Assembly (NCBI RefSeq): GCF_027744825.2
Contig: NW_026527081.1
Location: 124,001 to 188,000 of the forward strand
DNA: 64,000 nt
Source: Synchiropus splendidus
Lineage: Eukaryota; Chordata; Actinopteri; Syngnathiformes; Callionymidae
Direction: 5' to 3'
This document shows, piece by piece, positions 24,271 through 37,200 of this stretch (position 1 is the first letter of the stretch; each line of letters begins with the position of its first letter). Below the pieces are notes generated by a model. The model worked only from the letters and a program-made list of their open reading frames with translations. It was not told where the DNA came from and searched no databases. The position numbers were made by a program, and so were the translations under genes.

Positions 24271-26508
24271 TTGATAACTTTCGAAAAACACTTCAGAGAG
24301 CTTAGATTTGATGTGCACCTACTAGAAAGACCCTTTCTGCTATAGTGGGAGGTTAAAATTTCATGTTCTGAAGCTTCCCTGAAAAGTTATGGCACAATGC
24401 GTAAAAACGCTTTTCAGCCTGAGATAAGGTGGGTTTCGGAACGCCAAACATAAAAGTGTTGATAACTTTTGAAAAACACTTCAGACAGCTTAGATTTGAT
24501 GTGCAACTACTAGAAAGACCCTTTCTGCTATAGTGGGAGGTTAAAATTTCATGTTCTGAAGCTTCCCTGAAAAGTTATGGCACAATGCGTAAAAACGCTT
24601 TTCAGCCTGAGATAAGGTGGGTTTCGGAACGCCAAACATAAAAGTGTTGATAACTTTGGAAAAACACTTCAGACAGTTTAGATTTGATGTGCAACTACTA
24701 GAAAGACCCTTTCTGCTATAGTGGGAGGTTAAAATTTCATGTTCTGAAGCTTTCCTGAAAAGTTATGGCACAATGCACAAAAACGCTTTTCAGCCTGAGA
24801 TAAGGTGGGTTTCGGAACGCCAAACATAAAAGTGTTGATAACTTTGGAAAAACACTTCAGACAGTTTAGATTTGATGTGCAACTACTAGAAAGACCCTTT
24901 CTGCTATAGTGGGAGGTTAAAATTTCATGTTCTGAAGCTTTCCTGAAAAGTTATGGCACAATGCACAAAAACGCTTTTCAGCCTGAGATAAGGTGGGTTT
25001 CGGAACGCCAAACATAAAAGTGTTGATAACTTTTGAAAAACACTTCAGACAGCTTAGATTTGATGTGCAACTACTAGAAAGACCCTTTCTGCTATAGTGG
25101 GAGGTTAAAATTTCATGTTCTGAAGCTTCCCTGAAAAGTTATGGCACAATGCACAAAAACGCTTTTCAGCCTGAGATAAGGTGGGTTTCGGAACGCCAAA
25201 CATAAAAGTGTTGATAACTTTGGAAAAACACTTCAGACAGTTTAGATTTGATGTGCAACTACTAGAAAGACCCTTTCTGCTATAGTGGGAGGTTAAAATT
25301 TCATGTTCTGAAGCTTCCCTGAAAAGTTATGGCACAATGCGTAAAAACGCTTTTCAGCCTGAGATAAGGTGGGTTTCGGAAAGCCAAACATAAAAGTGTT
25401 GATAACTTTGGAAAAACACTTCAGACAGTTTAGATTTGATGTGCAACTACTAGAAAGACCCTTTCTGCTATAGTGGGAGGTTAAAATTTCATGTTCTGAA
25501 GCTTCCCTGAAAAGTTATGGCACAATGCACAAAAACGCTTTTCAGCCTGAGATAAGGTGGGTTTCGGAACGCCAAACATAAAAGTGTTAATAACTTTGGA
25601 AAAACACTTCAGACAGTTTAGATTTGATGTGCAACTACTAGAAAGACCCTTTCTGCTATAGTGGGAGGTTAAAATTTCATGTTCTGAAGCTTCCCTGAAA
25701 AGTTATGGCACAATGCGTAAAAACGCTTTTCAGCCTGAGATAAGGTGGGTTTCGGAACGCCAAACATAAAAGTGTTAATAACTTTGGAAAAACACTTCAG
25801 ACAGTTTAGATTTGATGTGCAACTACTAGAAAGACCCTTTCTGCTATAGTGGGAGGTTAAAATTTCATGTTCTGAAGCTTCCCTGAAAAGTTATGGCACA
25901 ATGCACAAAAACGCTTTTCAGCCTGAGATAAGGTGGGTTTCGGAACGCCAAACATAAAAGTGTTGATAACTTTCGAAAAACACTTCAGAGAGCTTAGATT
26001 TGATGTGCACCTACTAGAAAGACCCTTTCTGCTATAGTGGGAGGTTAAAATTTCATGTTCTGAAGCTTTCCTGAAAAGTTATGGCACAATGCACAAAAAC
26101 GCTTTTCAGCCTGAGATAAGGTGGGTTTCGGAACGCCAAACATAAAAGTGTTGATAACTTTTGAAAAACACTTCAGACAGCTTAGATTTGATGTGCAACT
26201 ACTAGAAAGACCCTTTCTGCTATAGTGGGAGGTTAAAATTTCATGTTCTGAAGCTTCCCTGAAAAGTTATGGCACAATGCACAAAAACGCTTTTCAGCCT
26301 GAGATAAGGTGGGTTTCGGAACGCCAAACATAAAAGTGTTGATAACTTTGGAAAAACACTTCAGACAGTTTAGATTTGATGTGCAACTACTAGAAAGACC
26401 CTTTCTGCTATAGTGGGAGGTTAAAATTTCATGTTCTGAAGCTTTCCTGAAAAGTTATGGCACAATGCACAAAAACGCTTTTCAGCCTGAGATAAGGTGG
26501 GTTTCGGA

Positions 26509-28388
26509 ACGCCAAACATAAAAGTGTTGATAACTTTTGTAAAACACTTCAGACAGCTTAGATTTGATGTGCAACTACTAGAAAGACCCTTTCTGCTATA
26601 GTGGGAGGTTAAAATTTCATGTTCTGAAGCTTCCCTGAAAAGTTATGGCACAATGCACAAAAACGCTTTTCAGCCTGAGATAAGGTGGGTTTCGGAACGC
26701 CAAACATAAAAGTGTTGATAACTTTCGAAAAACACTTCAGACAGCTTAGATTTGATGTGCACCTACTAGAAAGATCCTTTCTGCTATAGTGGGAGGTTAA
26801 AATTTCATGTTCTGAAGCTTCCCTGAAAAGTTATGGCACAATGCGTAAAAACGCTTTTCAGCCTGAGATAAGGTGGGTTTCGGAACGCCAAACATAAAAG
26901 TGTTGATAACTTTGGAAAAACACTTCAGACAGTTTAGATTTGATGTGCAACTACTAGAAAGACCCTTTCTGCTATAGTGGGAGGTTAAAATTTCATGTTC
27001 TGAAGCTTCCCTGAAAAGTTATGGCACAATGCACAAAAACGCTTTTCAGCCTGAGATAAGGTGGGTTTCGGAACGCCAAACATAAAAGTGTTAATAACTT
27101 TGGAAAAACACTTCAGACAGTTTAGATTTGATGTGCAACTACTAGAAAGACCCTTTCTGCTATAGTGGGAGGTTAAAATTTCATGTTCTGAAGCTTCCCT
27201 GAAAAGTTATGGCACAATGCACAAAAACGCTTTTCAGCCTGAGATAAGGTGGGTTCCGGAACGCCAAACATAAAAGTGTTAATAACTTTGGAAAAACAAT
27301 TCAGACAGTTTAGATTTGATGTGCAACTACTAGAAAGACCCTTTCTGCTATAGTGGGAGGTTAAAATTTCATGTTCTGAAGCTTCCCTGAAAAGTTATGG
27401 CACAATGCACAAAAACGCTTTTCAGCCTGAGATAAGGTGGGTTTCGGAACGCCAAACATAAAAGTGTTGATAACTTTTGTAAAACACTTCAGACAGCTTA
27501 GATTTGATGTGCAACTACTAGAAAGACCCTTTCTGCTATAGTGGGAGGTTAAAATTTCATGTTCTGAAGCTTCCCTGAAAAGTTATGGCACAATGCACAA
27601 AAACGCTTTTCAGCCTGAGATAAGGTGGGTTTCGGAACGCCAAACATAAAAGTGTTGATAACTTTCGAAAAACACTTCAGACAGCTTAGATTTGATGTGC
27701 ACCTACTAGAAAGATCCTTTCTGCTATAGTGGGAGGTTAAAATTTCATGTTCTGAAGCTTCCCTGAAAAGTTATGGCACAATGCGTAAAAACGCTTTTCA
27801 GCCTGAGATAAGGTGGGTTTCGGAACGCCAAACATAAAAGTGTTGATAACTTTGGAAAAACACTTCAGACAGTTTAGATTTGATGTGCAACTACTAGAAA
27901 GACCCTTTCTGCTATAGTGGGAGGTTAAAATTTCATGTTCTGAAGCTTCCCTGAAAAGTTATGGCACAATGCACAAAAACGCTTTTCAGCCTGAGATAAG
28001 GTGGGTTTCGGAACGCCAAACATAAAAGTGTTAATAACTTTGGAAAAACACTTCAGACAGTTTAGATTTGATGTGCAACTACTAGAAAGACCCTTTCTGC
28101 TATAGTGGGAGGTTAAAATTTCATGTTCTGAAGCTTCCCTGAAAAGTTATGGCACAATGCACAAAAACGCTTTTCAGCCTGAGATAAGGTGGGTTCCGGA
28201 ACGCCAAACATAAAAGTGTTAATAACTTTGGAAAAACAATTCAGACAGTTTAGATTTGATGTGCAACTACTAGAAAGACCCTTTCTGCTATAGTGGGAGG
28301 TTAAAATTTCATGTTCTGAAGCTTCCCTGAAAAGTTATGGCACAATGCACAAAAACGCTTTTCAGCCTGAGATAAGGTGGGTTTCGGA
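26509..28388 (+). repeat. Tandem duplication of five monomers (2 x 940 bp)
   Basis: M142-M146 (26509-27448) and M147-M151 (27449-28388) have the same order: TTTTGT gamma, T79 alpha, beta, A21 beta with C184, A39 monomer. I see no fixed difference between them. The equivalent place at 35157-36096 has one copy, so the duplication is younger than the split of the two long units. Confidence 0.85.
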
Positions 28389-31208
28389 ACGCCAAACATA
28401 AAAGTGTTGATAACTTTCGAAAAACACTTCAGACAGCTTAGATTTGATGTGCACCTACTAGAAAGACCCTTTCTGCTATAGTGGGAGGTTAAAATTTCAT
28501 GTTCTGAAGCTTCCCTGAAAAGTTATGGCACAATGCGTAAAAACGCTTTTCAGCCTGAGATAAGGTGGGTTTCGGAACGCCAAACATAAAAGTGTTGATA
28601 ACTTTGGAAAAACACTTCAGACAGTTTAGATTTGATGTGCAACTACTAGAAAGACCCTTTCTGCTATAGTGGGAGGTTAAAATTTCATGTTCTGAAGCTT
28701 CCCTGAAAAGTTATGGCACAATGCACAAAAACGCTTTTCAGCCTGAGATAAGGTGGGTTTCGGAACGCCAAACATAAAAGTGTTAATAACTTTGGAAAAA
28801 CACTTCAGACAGTTTAGATTTGATGTGCAACTACTAGAAAGACCCTTTCTGCTATAGTGGGAGGTTAAAATTTCATGTTCTGAAGCTTCCCTGAAAAGTT
28901 ATGGCACAATGCACAAAAACGCTTTTCAGCCTGAGATAAGGTGGGTTTCGGAACGCCAAACATAAAAGTGTTGATAACTTTCGAAAAACACTTCAGAGAG
29001 CTTAGATTTGATGTGCACCTACTAGAAAGACCCTTTCTGCTATAGTGGGAGGTTAAAATTTCATGTTCTGAAGCTTTCCTGAAAAGTTATGGCACAATGC
29101 ACAAAAACGCTTTTCAGCCTGAGATAAGGTGGGTTTCGGAACGCCAAACATAAAAGTGTTGATAACTTTTGAAAAACACTTCAGACAGCTTAGATTTGAT
29201 GTGCAACTACTAGAAAGACCCTTTCTGCTATAGTGGGAGGTTAAAATTTCATGTTCTGAAGCTTCCCTGAAAAGTTATGGCACAATGCACAAAAACGCTT
29301 TTCAGCCTGAGATAAGGTGGGTTTCGGAACGCCAAACATAAAAGTGTTGATAACTTTCGAAAAACACTTCAGACAGCTTAGATTTGATGTGCACCTACTA
29401 GAAAGACCCTTTCTGCTATAGTGGGAGGTTAAAATTTCATGTTCTGAAGCGTCCCTGAAAAGTTATGGCACAATGCGTAAAAACGCTTTTCAGCCTGAGA
29501 TAAGGTGGGTTTCGGAACGCCAAACATAAAAGTGTTAATCACTTTGGAAAAACACTTCAGACAGTTTAGATTTGATGTGCAACTACTAGAAAGACCCTTT
29601 CTGCTATAGTGGGAGGTTAAAATTTCATGTTCTGAAGCTTCCCTGAAAAGTTATGGCACAATGCACAAAAACGCTTTTCAGCCTGAGATAAGGTGGGTTT
29701 CGGAACGCCAAACATAAAAGTGTTGATAACTTTCGAAAAACACTTCAGACAGCTTAGATTTGATGTGCACCTACTAGAAAGACCCTTTCTGCTATAGTGG
29801 GAGGTTAAAATTTCATGTTCTGAAGCTTCCCTGAAAAGTTATGGCACAATGCGTAAAAACGCTTTTCAGCCTGAGATAAGGTGGGTTTCGGAACGCCAAA
29901 CATAAAAGTGTTGATAACTTTGGAAAAACACTTCAGACAGTTTAGATTTGATGTGCAACTACTAGAAAGACCCTTTCTGCTATAGTGGGAGGTTAAAATT
30001 TCATGTTCTGAAGCTTCCCTGAAAAGTTATGGCACAATGCACAAAAACGCTTTTCAGCCTGAGATAAGGTGGGTTTCGGAACGCCAAACATAAAAGTGTT
30101 AATAACTTTGGAAAAACACTTCAGACAGTTTAGATTTGATGTGCAACTACTAGAAAGACCCTTTCTGCTATAGTGGGAGGTTAAAATTTCATGTTCTGAA
30201 GCTTTCCTGAAAAGTTATGGCACAATGCACAAAAACGCTTTTCAGCCTGAGATAAGGTGGGTTTCGGAACGCCAAACATAAAAGTGTTGATAACTTTCGA
30301 AAAACACTTCAGAGAGCTTAGATTTGATGTGCACCTACTAGAAAGACCCTTTCTGCTATAGTGGGAGGTTAAAATTTCATGTTCTGAAGCTTCCCTGAAA
30401 AGTTATGGCACAATGCGTAAAAACGCTTTTCAGCCTGAGATAAGGTGGGTTTCGGAACGCCAAACATAAAAGTGTTGATAACTTTGGAAAAACACTTCAG
30501 ACAGTTTAGATTTGATGTGCAACTACTAGAAAGACCCTTTCTGCTATAGTGGGAGGTTAAAATTTCATGTTCTGAAGCTTTCCTGAAAAGTTATGGCACA
30601 ATGCACAAAAACGCTTTTCAGCCTGAGATAAGGTGGGTTTCGGAACGCCAAACATAAAAGTGTTGATTACTTTGGAAAAACACTTCAGACAGTTTAGATT
30701 TGATGTGCAACTACTAGAAAGACCCTTTCTGCTATAGTGGGAGGTTAAAATTTCATGTTCTGAAGCTTCCCTGAAAAGTTATGGCACAATGCACAAAAAC
30801 GCTTTTCAGCCTGAGATAAGGTGGGTTTCGGAACGCCAAACATAAAAGTGTTGATAACTTTCGAAAAACACTTCAGAGAGCTTAGATTTGATGTGCACCT
30901 ACTAGAAAGACCCTTTCTGCTATAGTGGGAGGTTAAAATTTCATGTTCTGAAGCTTCCCTGAAAAGTTATGGCACAATGCGTAAAAACGCTTTTCAGCCT
31001 GAGATAAGGTGGGTTTCGGAACGCCAAACATAAAAGTGTTGATAACTTTGGAAAAACACTTCAGACAGTTTAGATTTGATGTGCAACTACTAGAAAGACC
31101 CTTTCTGCTATAGTGGGAGGTTAAAATTTCATGTTCTGAAGCTTTCCTGAAAAGTTATGGCACAATGCACAAAAACGCTTTTCAGCCTGAGATAAGGTGG
31201 GTTTCGGA

Positions 31209-34200
31209 ACGCCAAACATAAAAGTGTTGATAACTTTTGAAAAACACTTCAGACAGCTTAGATTTGATGTGCAACTACTAGAAAGACCCTTTCTGCTATA
31301 GTGGGAGGTTAAAATGTCATGTTCTGAAGCTTCCCTGAAAAGTTATGGCACAATGCACAAAAACGCTTTTCAGCCTGAGATAAGGTGGGTTTCGGAACGC
31401 CAAACATAAAAGTGTTGATAACTTTGGAAAAACACTTCAGACAGTTTAGATTTGATGTGCAACTACTAGAAAGACCCTTTCTGCTATAGTGGGAGGTTAA
31501 AATTTCATGTTCTCAAGCTTCCCTGAAAAGTTATGGCACAATGCACAAAAACGCTTTTCAGCCTGAGATAAGGTGGGTTTCGGAACGCCAAACATAAAAG
31601 TGTTGATAACTTTGGAAAAACACTTCAGACAGTTTAGATTTGATGTGCAACTACTAGAAAGACCCTTTCTGCTATAGTGGGAGGTTAAAATTTCATGTTC
31701 TGAAGCTTCCCTGAAAAGTTATGGCACAATGCGTAAAAACGCTTTTCAGCCTGAGATAAGGTGGGTTTCGGAACGCCAAACATAAAAGTGTTAATAACTT
31801 TGGAAAAACACTTCAGACAGTTTAGATTTGATGTGCAACTACTAGAAAGACCCTTTCTGCTATAGTGGGAGGTTAAAATTTCATGTTCTGAAGCTTCCCT
31901 GAAAAGTTATGGCACAATGCACAAAAACGCTTTTCAGCCTGAGATAAGGTGGGTTTCGGAACGCCAAACATAAAAGTGTTGATAACTTTCGAAAAACACT
32001 TCAGAGAGCTTAGATTTGATGTGCACCTACTAGAAAGACCCTTTCTGCTATAGTGGGAGGTTAAAATTTCATGTTCTGAAGCTTCCCTGAAAAGTTATGG
32101 CACAATGCACAAAAACGCTTTTCAGCCTGAGATAAGGTGGGTTTCGGAACGCCAAACATAAAAGTGTTGATAACTTTGGAAAAACACTTCAGACAGTTTA
32201 GATTTGATGTGCAACTACTAGAAAGACCCTTTCTGCTATAGTGGGAGGTTAAAATTTCATGTTCTGAAGCTTTCCTGAAAAGTTATGGCACAATGCACAA
32301 AAACGCTTTTCAGCCTGAGATAAGGTGGGTTTCGGAACGCCAAACATAAAAGTGTTGATAACTTTTGAAAAACACTTCAGACAGCTTAGATTTGATGTGC
32401 AACTACTAGAAAGACCCTTTCTGCTATAGTGGGAGGTTAAAATTTCATGTTCTGAAGCTTCCCTGAAAAGTTATGGCACAATGCACAAAAACGCTTTTCA
32501 GCCTGAGATAAGGTGGGTTTCGGAACGCCAAACATAAAAGTGTTGATAACTTTCGAAAAACACTTCAGACAGCTTAGATTTGATGTGCACCTACTAGAAA
32601 GATCCTTTCTGCTATAGTGGGAGGTTAAAATTTCATGTTCTGAAGCTTCCCTGAAAAGTTATGGCACAATGCGTAAAAACGCTTTTCAGCCTGAGATAAG
32701 GTGGGTTTCGGAACGCCAAACATAAAAGTGTTGATAACTTTGGAAAAACACTTCAGACAGTTTAGATTTGATGTGCAACTACTAGAAAGACCCTTTCTGC
32801 TATAGTGGGAGGTTAAAATTTCATGTTCTGAAGCTTCCCTGAAAAGTTATGGCACAATGCACAAAAACGCTTTTCAGCCTGAGATAAGGTGGGTTTCGGA
32901 ACGCCAAACATAAAAGTGTTGATAACTTTCGAAAAACACTTCAGAGAGCTTAGATTTGATGTGCACCTACTAGAAAGACCCTTTCTGCTATAGTGGGAGG
33001 TTAAAATTTCATGTTCTGAAGCTTCCCTGAAAAGTTATGGCACAATGCGTAAAAACGCTTTTCAGCCTGAGATAAGGTGGGTTTCGGAACGCCAAACATA
33101 AAAGTGTTGATAACTTTTGAAAAACACTTCAGACAGCTTAGATTTGATGTGCAACTACTAGAAAGACCCTTTCTGCTATAGTGGGAGGTTAAAATTTCAT
33201 GTTCTGAAGCTTCCCTGAAAAGTTATGGCACAATGCGTAAAAACGCTTTTCAGCCTGAGATAAGGTGGGTTTCGGAACGCCAAACATAAAAGTGTTGATA
33301 ACTTTGGAAAAACACTTCAGACAGTTTAGATTTGATGTGCAACTACTAGAAAGACCCTTTCTGCTATAGTGGGAGGTTAAAATTTCATGTTCTGAAGCTT
33401 TCCTGAAAAGTTATGGCACAATGCACAAAAACGCTTTTCAGCCTGAGATAAGGTGGGTTTCGGAACGCCAAACATAAAAGTGTTGATAACTTTGGAAAAA
33501 CACTTCAGACAGTTTAGATTTGATGTGCAACTACTAGAAAGACCCTTTCTGCTATAGTGGGAGGTTAAAATTTCATGTTCTGAAGCTTTCCTGAAAAGTT
33601 ATGGCACAATGCACAAAAACGCTTTTCAGCCTGAGATAAGGTGGGTTTCGGAACGCCAAACATAAAAGTGTTGATAACTTTTGAAAAACACTTCAGACAG
33701 CTTAGATTTGATGTGCAACTACTAGAAAGACCCTTTCTGCTATAGTGGGAGGTTAAAATTTCATGTTCTGAAGCTTCCCTGAAAAGTTATGGCACAATGC
33801 ACAAAAACGCTTTTCAGCCTGAGATAAGGTGGGTTTCGGAACGCCAAACATAAAAGTGTTGATAACTTTGGAAAAACACTTCAGACAGTTTAGATTTGAT
33901 GTGCAACTACTAGAAAGACCCTTTCTGCTATAGTGGGAGGTTAAAATTTCATGTTCTGAAGCTTCCCTGAAAAGTTATGGCACAATGCGTAAAAACGCTT
34001 TTCAGCCTGAGATAAGGTGGGTTTCGGAAAGCCAAACATAAAAGTGTTGATAACTTTGGAAAAACACTTCAGACAGTTTAGATTTGATGTGCAACTACTA
34101 GAAAGACCCTTTCTGCTATAGTGGGAGGTTAAAATTTCATGTTCTGAAGCTTCCCTGAAAAGTTATGGCACAATGCACAAAAACGCTTTTCAGCCTGAGA

Positions 34201-37200
34201 TAAGGTGGGTTTCGGAACGCCAAACATAAAAGTGTTAATAACTTTGGAAAAACACTTCAGACAGTTTAGATTTGATGTGCAACTACTAGAAAGACCCTTT
34301 CTGCTATAGTGGGAGGTTAAAATTTCATGTTCTGAAGCTTCCCTGAAAAGTTATGGCACAATGCGTAAAAACGCTTTTCAGCCTGAGATAAGGTGGGTTT
34401 CGGAACGCCAAACATAAAAGTGTTAATAACTTTGGAAAAACACTTCAGGCAGTTTAGATTTGATGTGCAACTACTAGAAAGACCCTTTCTGCTATAGTGG
34501 GAGGTTAAAATTTCATGTTCTGAAGCTTCCCTGAAAAGTTATGGCACAATGCACAAAAACGCTTTTCAGCCTGAGATAAGGTGGGTTTCGGAACGCCAAA
34601 CATAAAAGTGTTGATAACTTTCGAAAAACACTTCAGAGAGCTTAGATTTGATGTGCACCTACTAGAAAGACCCTTTCTGCTATAGTGGGAGGTTAAAATT
34701 TCATGTTCTGAAGCTTTCCTGAAAAGTTATGGCACAATGCACAAAAACGCTTTTCAGCCTGAGATAAGGTGGGTTTCGGAACGCCAAACATAAAAGTGTT
34801 GATAACTTTTGAAAAACACTTCAGACAGCTTAGATTTGATGTGCAACTACTAGAAAGACCCTTTCTGCTATAGTGGGAGGTTAAAATTTCATGTTCTGAA
34901 GCTTCCCTGAAAAGTTATGGCACAATGCACAAAAACGCTTTTCAGCCTGAGATAAGGTGGGTTTCGGAACGCCAAACATAAAAGTGTTGATAACTTTGGA
35001 AAAACACTTCAGACAGTTTAGATTTGATGTGCAACTACTAGAAAGACCCTTTCTGCTATAGTGGGAGGTTAAAATTTCATGTTCTGAAGCTTTCCTGAAA
35101 AGTTATGGCACAATGCACAAAAACGCTTTTCAGCCTGAGATAAGGTGGGTTTCGGAACGCCAAACATAAAAGTGTTGATAACTTTTGTAAAACACTTCAG
35201 ACAGCTTAGATTTGATGTGCAACTACTAGAAAGACCCTTTCTGCTATAGTGGGAGGTTAAAATTTCATGTTCTGAAGCTTCCCTGAAAAGTTATGGCACA
35301 ATGCACAAAAACGCTTTTCAGCCTGAGATAAGGTGGGTTTCGGAACGCCAAACATAAAAGTGTTGATAACTTTCGAAAAACACTTCAGACAGCTTAGATT
35401 TGATGTGCACCTACTAGAAAGATCCTTTCTGCTATAGTGGGAGGTTAAAATTTCATGTTCTGAAGCTTCCCTGAAAAGTTATGGCACAATGCGTAAAAAC
35501 GCTTTTCAGCCTGAGATAAGGTGGGTTTCGGAACGCCAAACATAAAAGTGTTGATAACTTTGGAAAAACACTTCAGACAGTTTAGATTTGATGTGCAACT
35601 ACTAGAAAGACCCTTTCTGCTATAGTGGGAGGTTAAAATTTCATGTTCTGAAGCTTCCCTGAAAAGTTATGGCACAATGCACAAAAACGCTTTTCAGCCT
35701 GAGATAAGGTGGGTTTCGGAACGCCAAACATAAAAGTGTTAATAACTTTGGAAAAACACTTCAGACAGTTTAGATTTGATGTGCAACTACTAGAAAGACC
35801 CTTTCTGCTATAGTGGGAGGTTAAAATTTCATGTTCTGAAGCTTCCCTGAAAAGTTATGGCACAATGCACAAAAACGCTTTTCAGCCTGAGATAAGGTGG
35901 GTTCCGGAACGCCAAACATAAAAGTGTTAATAACTTTGGAAAAACAATTCAGACAGTTTAGATTTGATGTGCAACTACTAGAAAGACCCTTTCTGCTATA
36001 GTGGGAGGTTAAAATTTCATGTTCTGAAGCTTCCCTGAAAAGTTATGGCACAATGCACAAAAACGCTTTTCAGCCTGAGATAAGGTGGGTTTCGGAACGC
36101 CAAACATAAAAGTGTTGATAACTTTCGAAAAACACTTCAGACAGCTTAGATTTGATGTGCACCTACTAGAAAGACCCTTTCTGCTATAGTGGGAGGTTAA
36201 AATTTCATGTTCTGAAGCTTCCCTGAAAAGTTATGGCACAATGCGTAAAAACGCTTTTCAGCCTGAGATAAGGTGGGTTTCGGAACGCCAAACATAAAAG
36301 TGTTGATAACTTTGGAAAAACACTTCAGACAGTTTAGATTTGATGTGCAACTACTAGAAAGACCCTTTCTGCTATAGTGGGAGGTTAAAATTTCATGTTC
36401 TGAAGCTTCCCTGAAAAGTTATGGCACAATGCACAAAAACGCTTTTCAGCCTGAGATAAGGTGGGTTTCGGAACGCCAAACATAAAAGTGTTAATAACTT
36501 TGGAAAAACACTTCAGACAGTTTAGATTTGATGTGCAACTACTAGAAAGACCCTTTCTGCTATAGTGGGAGGTTAAAATTTCATGTTCTGAAGCTTCCCT
36601 GAAAAGTTATGGCACAATGCACAAAAACGCTTTTCAGCCTGAGATAAGGTGGGTTTCGGAACGCCAAACATAAAAGTGTTGATAACTTTCGAAAAACACT
36701 TCAGAGAGCTTAGATTTGATGTGCACCTACTAGAAAGACCCTTTCTGCTATAGTGGGAGGTTAAAATTTCATGTTCTGAAGCTTTCCTGAAAAGTTATGG
36801 CACAATGCACAAAAACGCTTTTCAGCCTGAGATAAGGTGGGTTTCGGAACGCCAAACATAAAAGTGTTGATAACTTTTGAAAAACACTTCAGACAGCTTA
36901 GATTTGATGTGCAACTACTAGAAAGACCCTTTCTGCTATAGTGGGAGGTTAAAATTTCATGTTCTGAAGCTTCCCTGAAAAGTTATGGCACAATGCACAA
37001 AAACGCTTTTCAGCCTGAGATAAGGTGGGTTTCGGAACGCCAAACATAAAAGTGTTGATAACTTTCGAAAAACACTTCAGACAGCTTAGATTTGATGTGC
37101 ACCTACTAGAAAGACCCTTTCTGCTATAGTGGGAGGTTAAAATTTCATGTTCTGAAGCGTCCCTGAAAAGTTATGGCACAATGCGTAAAAACGCTTTTCA

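Larger units (their letters stand above)
22373..31208 (+). repeat. 47-monomer long unit, copy 1 (M120-M166)
   Basis: The unit is defined by the G108 marker monomer (AAATGTC) at 22373, which recurs at 31209 and 40044. It runs G108 gamma, C118 beta, GT beta, A21, two alpha/gamma steps, T79 alpha (23878), then M18-M35-like monomers, the G123/C24 pair (29329-29704) and GATTAC (30645). Compared with the next copy it has five extra monomers (the 940-bp tandem duplication at 26509-28388), lacks the six-monomer T15 segment, and has one extra monomer between G108 and T79. Its first 1.9 kb holds the indel cluster described separately. Confidence 0.82.

Noticed and set aside
22373..31208. Transposon or other insertion explaining the change of HOR type
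   Set aside because: I followed the monomer phase through the junctions. No target-site duplication, terminal repeat or non-satellite base run is present; all HOR switches occur in register.
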